DNA from: Corylus avellana
Lineage: Eukaryota; Streptophyta; Magnoliopsida; Fagales; Betulaceae
Assembly: GCF_901000735.1 (NCBI RefSeq)
Contig: NC_081541.1
Location: 30,062,813-30,126,812, forward strand
Direction: 5' to 3'
Length of the DNA: 64,000 bases
Of the stretch, positions 57,830-64,000 are shown piece by piece; within the stretch, counting starts at the first letter, position 1; every line of letters starts with the position of its first letter. The notes beneath the pieces are model-generated. The model saw nothing but the letters and a program-made list of their open reading frames with translations, had not been told where the DNA came from and ran no database searches. A program made the translations under genes and the position numbers.

Positions 57830-58684
57830 TCAATTTATTTTCATCAAAATATATCTTTAATTTATTATTTTATCTATTAAATCTTTATTCTATAGCATTT
57901 ATTTATGCTGATTATCTAAAGCTTTACAATTAGTTATCAGAATTGCATAAACTCTTTCATGACCGGCAAGCATATATATGAGCAAGGACGGCTCATTCCC
58001 AACATTCTTCTACCCTTGGCCTACATGTTGATAATAAGAAGAGAAATGTTGCAGAATTGAATAGAAGGAATCCGATTGTCGGAGTTTGTAGAGTAAGAAT
58101 TGCAAAATGGCGTCCGAATGGCATGGAACGGCCGCCCGGCCCACCCCATATTTTTTTATTAAGAGTAACACATATCATCTTTTTATTGGTGCTGAGATGT
58201 CATTCGGTAAAGTGGTTTCGACGGAATTTGATTGCAAAGACTAAATTATTACTTTAGTATATCCCAAAGACTAAATTGTTATTAATTCCTGAAAGATAAA
58301 TATTGGAAAGGTACGTATATAAGATCATCTTCAATACCGTTGCCTAGGATTTCGTTTGTGCAGTTAAATTATCAGTGTATATCCGAGTATATATACACAT
58401 GCACTTGAAACCCATTTTTTGATCTGCGTCGTTGCATAATAGAAAGCGAATGCTAATTACATTAATAAACAGATTACTACCATAAGATAATGGATGCTCA
58501 TGATCATTTTCTAGAAGATTAACATATTTAACGGCCCATGCATGCTATAAAATCACATGTTCTGAGAATACAATAGAGAAAAAGTTTCTCACAAAATTTT
58601 ACAGAAGAGAAAAGAGTACCCCAACTTGCTTGCTCTTAATTTCCTTGTCCATCAAACTTTGTTTGTGTGAAAATAAAAAGAGGC
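57830..58684 (+). promoter_or_regulatory. CHX3 5' flank
   Basis: 57833-57930 (TTTATTTTCATCAAAATATATC...TTTATGCTGATTA) and 58550-58684 (CACATGTTCTGAGAATACAATA to GGCATGG) match the CHX1 and CHX2 flanks. The part between (57931-58550) is not shared, and the TATA motif GGACTATA is not present at the expected place, so this promoter may differ. Confidence 0.55.
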
Positions 58685-58939
58685 ATGGCAGGAAAGCATC
58701 TGCCTGTGGAGGGTACAATCACTTATGTAAATACAAGCGCCAGGATCTCCATGATCGAATGCACAGAGTCACCTGGCCCGATCGATTCATTCGGCTTGTG
58801 GAATTACATTGGTTCTGGGACTTTGCCGTTTACGTTGCCAATGCTTCAGCTACAAATGGCTCTCATTTTCACCTTCAACCAAGCCGCCCACTACGTTCTT
58901 AAGTCTTATGGAGTCCCCAAGTTCACCACACAACTTCTT
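58685..58939 (+). CDS. CHX: CHX family copy 3, exon 1 only
   Basis: An 85-codon exon of exactly the same length as in copies 1 and 2 (255 bases), starting MAGKHLPVEGTITYVNTSAR and ending at the same donor (CTTCTT/GTACGTGC). It carries the WNYIGSGTLPFTLPMLQLQ segment and first membrane helix of the exchanger domain. Intron 1 starts normally, but a Copia element begins 124 bases into it (59063). Exons 2 and 3 are not in the window. They could lie beyond the gap at 62622, or be lost. The exon has no disabling change, so it is annotated as a partial gene. Function cannot be judged. Confidence 0.7.
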
Positions 58940-59062
58940 GTACGTGCATGCTCTCTTCCACTTCCTCTTCCTCTTTTTTCTTTTTTTTTTTTTTAATTGA
59001 AAAATGGTATGCCAAGCAAACCAATTGTGGCTATCCTATCTGGGCTTGACCATAGTATTACC

Positions 59063-62000
59063 TGTTAGGTGTGACTTGCCACCCATCACACATTGGCCCC
59101 ACTAGTTCTCTACTCCTTTTGGGTTTAGGAGACTTTTGTCCAAGTTTGATTTGGAGTCCTTCTCCGATGTGTAATTGGACTCCTTGTTTGATTTATAGTA
59201 GGAGTCCTAGACCAACATGTAAAAGGAGAGTTAAAGCTTCCATATAAGGAACAAAGCACAAGGTGAATTTGTGTGTGCCAAAAACGTGAAGCACCAAAGG
59301 GAGGAGAAAATAGAGAGAATTTGAGAGAAGGAGGTACAAGGGCAGCAAGGGTGTTTTCTTCTTGGTGGTTTTTGGAGGAGCCAAAAACAAGTGATTAGAA
59401 GAAAAAAGAGTGCTGCAGAGTGAGAGAAGAAAATAGAGATCAACCGCCATCTGTTCCAGCAGAAGAAGAGTTTATACATCTGTCTTTTGTATTCTTTTTT
59501 AGGAATAATCTTTCTTGTGTGATAGTGAGATTTGGGTGTATTGGGGCTTTGGGATCTAAGTGATTTTCTCTCTACTATTTTTGTACTCCATCTTTTGATA
59601 GTGAATTTTCTCCGGGTCGTCTCCGCCAGTGGATGTAGGCTTGTTAAGCCGAACCACTTAAATCTTTGTGTCGTGTGTGATTGCTTATCTTTGTTATTCC
59701 GCATTCTTCTTATTTTTCGCATCTCACGGGTCTTGGAAAATATGATTAATTTCCTAACAACTGGTATCAGAGCTGTTGGTTCGAGTGGGAGCGATGGCAA
59801 GTGAAGAAGGAAAGATGGGAATCGAGAAATTCGACGGCAAATATTTTGGATTTTGGAAGGTACAGATTGAAGATATTCTTTATGGGAAGGATCTTCATCA
59901 ACCTCTTTTGGAAGAACAACCCAACGACATGGATGATAACGAGTGGGCTCTGCTTGATCGTAAAGCCCTAGCAATTATCAGGTTATCACTGTCAAAATCA
60001 GTTGCACACAACTTTGTAAAGGAGAAGACCGCAGCAGGTCTAATGACGGCTTTATCAAGTATGTATGAAAAACCGTCGGCTAACAACAAGGTGCATTTGA
60101 TGAAGAAATTGTTCAACCTAAAAATGGCGGAAGGAGCTTCGGTGGCACATCATCTCAATGAGTTCAACATCATCACAAATCAATTGTCCTCGGTGGAAAT
60201 TAATTTTGATGATGAGATTCGCGCGTTGATCGTCTTGGCATCTTTGCCCAATAGTTGGGAAGCAGTGAGGATGGCTGTGAGTAACTCTGTAGGAAAGAGT
60301 AAACTAAGCTATGAAGACGTCAGAGATTTGATTCTCAGTGAAGAGGTTCGCAAAAAAGATGCGGGTGAAGCCTCTTGTTCTAGTGCTGCTTTAAACCTCG
60401 AGACTCGGGGCAGAGGACAGGATAGAAACTCTGGTCAAGGCAGATCAAATTCCAGAAAAGGGAGAAGCAAATCCAGATTCGGACAACAACCTGAGTGTTG
60501 GAATTGTGGCAAGACTGGCCACTACAAGAAGAATTGCAGGGAACTGCGGAAGGAGACTGAGAGTGATTTTGCAAATGAAGTGACAGAAGAAGTATATGAT
60601 GCCCTACTTCTTTCTGTTGATAGTCCCCTTGATTCTTGGGTCTTAGACTCAGGAGTATCTTTTCATATGACAGCGATCCGTGAAATTCTCGAGAACTATG
60701 TTGGTGGAGATTTCGTGAAGGTGTATTTGGCTGACGGAACGGCACTGGATGTTGTGGGCTTAGGCGATGTTCGCATTAGAGTTCACAGTGACTCGATATG
60801 GAAGCTACAGAAGGTCAGGTATGTTCTGGAGCTGAAGAAGAATCTAATTTCAGTGGGACAGCTTGATGAGGAAGGGCATTCAATTCATTTCCACGGTGGA
60901 AAGTGGAAGGTCAGCAAGGGAGCTAGGATTTTGGCTCGTGGTCATAAGACGGGTACTCTCTATATGACGACGAACAGCAAGGATACAGTTGTTGTTGCAA
61001 ATACGGGTGCTGACTCAAAACTATGGCACCTAAGGCTTGGGCATATGAGCGAGAAAGAGATGAAGGTACTTATGTCAAAAGGGAAACTACGGGGTTGAAG
61101 TCAGTTGAGTCTGATTTGTGTGAAGGCTGCATCCTAGGGAAGCAGAAGAAGGTGAGTTTCGCGGAAGTTGGCAAAGCACCTAAGCTTGGAAAGCTGGAGC
61201 TGGTACACACGGATTTGTGGGGTCCCGCACCAATGGCATCTCTTGGAGGCTCGCGGTATTACATCACATTTATTGATGACTCAAGCAGGAAGGTATGGGT
61301 TTATTTCTTGAAAAGTAAATCTGATGTATTTGAGACTTTTAAGAAATGGAAGGCCATAGTTGAGACTGAAACGGGCTTGAAGATCAAGCGTTTGAGATCA
61401 GACAATGGAGGAGAATACGAAGACAGGAGTTTTAAACAATTTTGCGCAGTGAATGGGATTAGAATGGAGAAAACTATCCCGGGAACACCACAGCAGAATG
61501 GCGTGGCTGAGCGCATGAACATGACCCTCAATGAGCGTGCTCGAAGTATGATGTTGCATGCTGGGTTACCAAAGACTTTCTGAGCTGATGCAGTTAGCAC
61601 TGCTGCATATCTGATGAATAGGGGGTCTTCCGTTCCCCTGAGCCGTAGACTACCGGAAGAAGTCTGGAGTGGAAAAGAGGTAAATCTTTCACATCTGAAA
61701 GTTTTTGGTTGTGCTTCGTATGTCCATGTTGAGTCTGATGCTATGAGTAAACTAGATGGTAAATCTAGTAAGTGTTTCTTCATTGGATATGGAGATGAGG
61801 CCTTCGGTTATCGATTTTGGGATGATCAAAATCGGAAGATCATTAGAAGTCGGAATGTGACTTTTAATGAGTGTGCTATGTACAAGGATGAGTCAAGTGC
61901 AGAACCTGAAGTTACAGAGCATGAACCGAAGAAGTCTGAGTTTGTTAACTTAGATGAGCTTTCTGAAAGTACAGTGCAGAAAGAGAAACAATTCGTGGAG

Positions 62001-62621
62001 GTGGAGCTTGATAAACAGTGTTCACTCACGGATGAATGTGATGACAGAAAATCTTCAAGAAACTTACAGCACCGGGAAGAGTCTTATTCTTTAGCAAGAG
62101 GCAAAGAGAAACGTGATCGAAAAGCAACAAAGAGGTATGGCTTTGAGGATATGATTTCTTTTGCTCGAGCAGCTAGTAGTGGAGATCCATCGTCTGTTCA
62201 GAATGGTACGCTGAAAGAGGTAGAGTCACTACGGAATGGTAAAGCTTGTGAATCGGCAGAATTACTCAAGAGAAAGAAGGCTAAAGGGTGCAGATAGGTC
62301 TACAGAAAGAAAGAGTCATCGGAGAAAGCTGTACGGTCGACGGGGCTGACAGGGAGGCATGGTGTTATGTCTAAACCAAGTCCTATGCTCAAGTTCAAAA
62401 GGCACTTGGACTTGAGTGACACTTGTGGAGTGTGATTGCCCTTAGGGGCTGAGGCGGAGACAATCGGACGAGACACGTTTTGGTAGACTTGATGGGATTC
62501 AAGTCAAGGTGGAGATTGTTAAGTATGACTTGAATTAAAAGTCATGGTGGGACCCAATATTTTGTCTCCTTCTTCAAGTAGGAGAGTTTTTTTGGTTCAA
62601 CCGGTTTACTCCTTTTGGGTT
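59063..62621 (+). mobile_element. Copia element in CHX3 intron 1, reverse transcriptase deleted, cut by gap
   Basis: Left LTR 59063-59759 (TGTTAGGTGTGACTTG to CCTAACA), then primer-binding site TGGTATCAGAGC at 59762-59773, coding region from 59794, purine tract AAGGTGGAGAT, and a right LTR starting at 62517 (TGTTAAGTATGACTTG) that runs into the gap after 105 bases. The two LTR starts share about 16 bases and a later TACTCCTTTTGGGTT but differ between, so the LTRs are strongly diverged or rearranged. Confidence 0.82.
59794..62390 (+). pseudogene. Copia gag-protease-integrase without reverse transcriptase
   Basis: The frame from ATG 59794 (MASEEGKMGIEKFDGKYFGF) runs to 61098. It holds gag with zinc knuckle CWNCGKTGHYKKNC (about 60496-60537), the protease site DSWVLDSGVSFHM (about 60631) and the pre-integrase motif LWHLRLGHMS. 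A frameshift follows near 61093. Then comes integrase with the catalytic acidic residues in HTDLWGP, SDNGGEYED and PQQNGVAERMN. A stop (61581-61583) stands where Copia proteins normally have Trp. The next frame to 62297 covers the post-integrase region (HLKVFGCASYVHVESDA) and the first residues of the RT region, ending at a TAG (62295-62297). Sequence then jumps to the very C-terminus, so RT and RNase H are deleted. The gag start resembles the Tork/Tnt1 group. Confidence 0.83.
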
Positions 62622-62721
62622 NNNNNNNNNNNNNNNNNNNNNNNNNNNNNNNNNNNNNNNNNNNNNNNNNNNNNNNNNNNNNNNNNNNNNNNNNNNNNNN
62701 NNNNNNNNNNNNNNNNNNNNN
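62622..62721. other. Scaffold gap of exactly 100 N
   Basis: Left of the gap is the right LTR of the Copia element. Right of it is a LINE sequence identical to part of LINE B. The gap therefore joins unrelated sequence. Confidence 0.99.
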
Positions 62722-64000
62722 TTTACCACGTCTTTGGACCTTTTCTCCTTTGCCCAATGAGCCTCATATCGAAACAACTTTACCCTTCTCCCATTCTGGC
62801 CGAATCGGTTGTAAGAGAACACAAGAGGCAAATGGTCTGAATTAATGATGGCTTCACATGAAATTTTTACTGCAGTGTGTATTTCACACCATTCAGCATT
62901 TGCAGCCACCCTATCCAACTTGGCTTGAATAAAATCTTCTCCCTGTTGCCTATTATTCCATGTGAAACGCGCCCCATTGCATCCAAGATCCGACAATCCA
63001 CAATAAGATAGTGTATCCCGGAAGGCCTCCATTTGACCCACTGCCCGTTCATTTCCTCCCATTTTTTCAGCCCGTTCCATTATCTCATTAAAATCCCCAA
63101 AACAGACCCATGGCTTAGGCCCAAAACTAGCTAAATGGCGCAAAAGAGCCCATGCTTCGTGTCTCTTATGGGATTCCGGGTTTCCGTAGAAGCCCGTTAA
63201 TTTCCAACATTCCCCCCCATTTTTTGGAGTAATAACCGCATTTATATGTCTTTGACTATAGTTTTGGATTTCAAGGTCCAAATCATCCTTCCACAACAGA
63301 GCTAACCCTCCACTTCGGCCTATACAGTCAACAACAAAACAGTTTCGAAAACCCACCCTATTTCTGATTTTCTCCATCTTTTCTCGCCGAACCTTGGTTT
63401 CCATAAGGGAAACCAAGTTGGGTCTCTTAACTTTGCACAACCGACAAAGTTCAAGAACTGTCTGTGGGTTCCCAAGCCCCCGACAGTTCTAGCTTAGCGA
63501 AGTCATTGCGGTCGGCAGTGCTGTGAAACAGCACCCGCCAATCCCGATCCAATAAAATTGTTTTCCGGATTTTTCTGCAGCTCCCTAGTCAGTTCACTTT
63601 GTCTTCCTCTCTTCGGGCCTGAGATCCCCCCATCAGTGATTACTTCCTTTGGCTGTCTTTTACAAGTTTCTGGCTGGTTCTGAGCATAGCACGACATGGT
63701 CAGGTTTGGTTTTGCCCTTGCTTTTCTTTTCCACGTAAGAACAGACTCCTTCCCTTTGGCATGGGATTGCATGCAAACCTCATTAGTTTTGCTTCCAACC
63801 GTAGGCCCGCCAAACCCACTTTCATTGTTGACCGCCCCACCTGGCCCATTCATCGCCTTATTTACCCACGTGTTCTCCCTCAGCTCCTTCTCATTAATAC
63901 TTGCGGTTTTTTCACTTTCCTCATATGTTCCACATTGACACCTTAATTTGCTAAGAAAATCCCCTCCAGCTGCCACCTTAAATGCACGATCTCCATCAAT
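62722..64000 (-). pseudogene. LINE B', exact second copy of part of LINE B
   Basis: 62722-64000 equals 50582-51860 at a constant offset of 12,140 bases. I saw no difference in comparing the two blocks, including the premature TAG at codon 6 of ORF2 (63489-63491), the ORF1/ORF2 overlap (63503-63506) and the open C-terminal half of ORF1. It covers the N-terminal endonuclease of ORF2 and the C-terminal half of ORF1, continues past the window end and is cut on the left by the gap. Confidence 0.92.

Noticed and set aside
1..64000. CRISPR arrays, bacterial operons, phage or organelle genes
   Set aside because: No spaced direct repeats and no such coding sequences. All repeats seen are eukaryotic transposons or microsatellites.

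Overview
This is a repeat-rich nuclear window from a flowering plant, most likely a woody eudicot. The evidence is plant-type CHX cation/H+ exchanger genes with GT-AG introns, Ty1/Copia and Ty3/Gypsy LTR retrotransposons, L1-type LINEs, hAT, Mutator-like, CACTA and PIF/Harbinger elements, and AT-rich intergenic DNA. I cannot name the species. There are two scaffold gaps of exactly 100 N (7877-7976 and 62622-62721).

Host genes are few. A short secreted glycine-rich protein gene lies at 660-1136 with a TATA box at 569-576. The main gene content is a same-strand array of CHX genes: CHX copy 1 (13618-16607, three exons, apparently intact, 790 aa), copy 2 (36550-39527, one-base frameshift), and copy 3 (exon 1 only, 58685-58939, with a Copia element in intron 1). 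A fourth, coding-less module (about 10850-12900) keeps CHX-like 5' and 3' flanks but no exons. The distance between the CHX copies is almost wholly made by transposon insertions.

Layout: 1-7876 glycine-rich protein gene, small MITEs and otherwise featureless AT-rich DNA; 7977-10840 LINE 3' end (LINE A) and the right end of an hAT element; 10850-17440 CHX ghost module and CHX1; 17450-21703 a Mutator-like element with about 210-bp terminal inverted repeats that carries fragments of an unrecognised gene and is itself broken by a Copia derivative and a Gypsy solo LTR; 21704-35290 one minus-strand LINE (LINE C) split by a 5.5-kb Gypsy LTR insertion (containing a second, non-autonomous Gypsy element) and by a 5.2-kb Copia element; 35381-35823 a PIF/Harbinger-like MITE; 35820-39790 CHX2; 40018-45100 minus-strand Copia remnants broken by a CACTA end; 46326-53110 a nearly full-length minus-strand LINE (LINE B) with an LTR insertion; 53361-53985 Copia LTR and gag remnants; 55210-57115 an hAT element and a TRIM placed side by side; 57830-58939 CHX3; 59063-62621 a Copia element lacking reverse transcriptase; 62722-64000 an exact second copy of 50582-51860.

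The CHX flanks are paralogous, so they act as natural filled-site/empty-site comparisons. Several insertions can be bounded to the base and ordered in time. Nothing here looks like a bacterial-style defence or biosynthetic system. The notable items are the CHX array with its ghost module, the gene-carrying Mutator-like element, the layered insertions, and the exact duplication at the second gap, which may be an assembly artefact.
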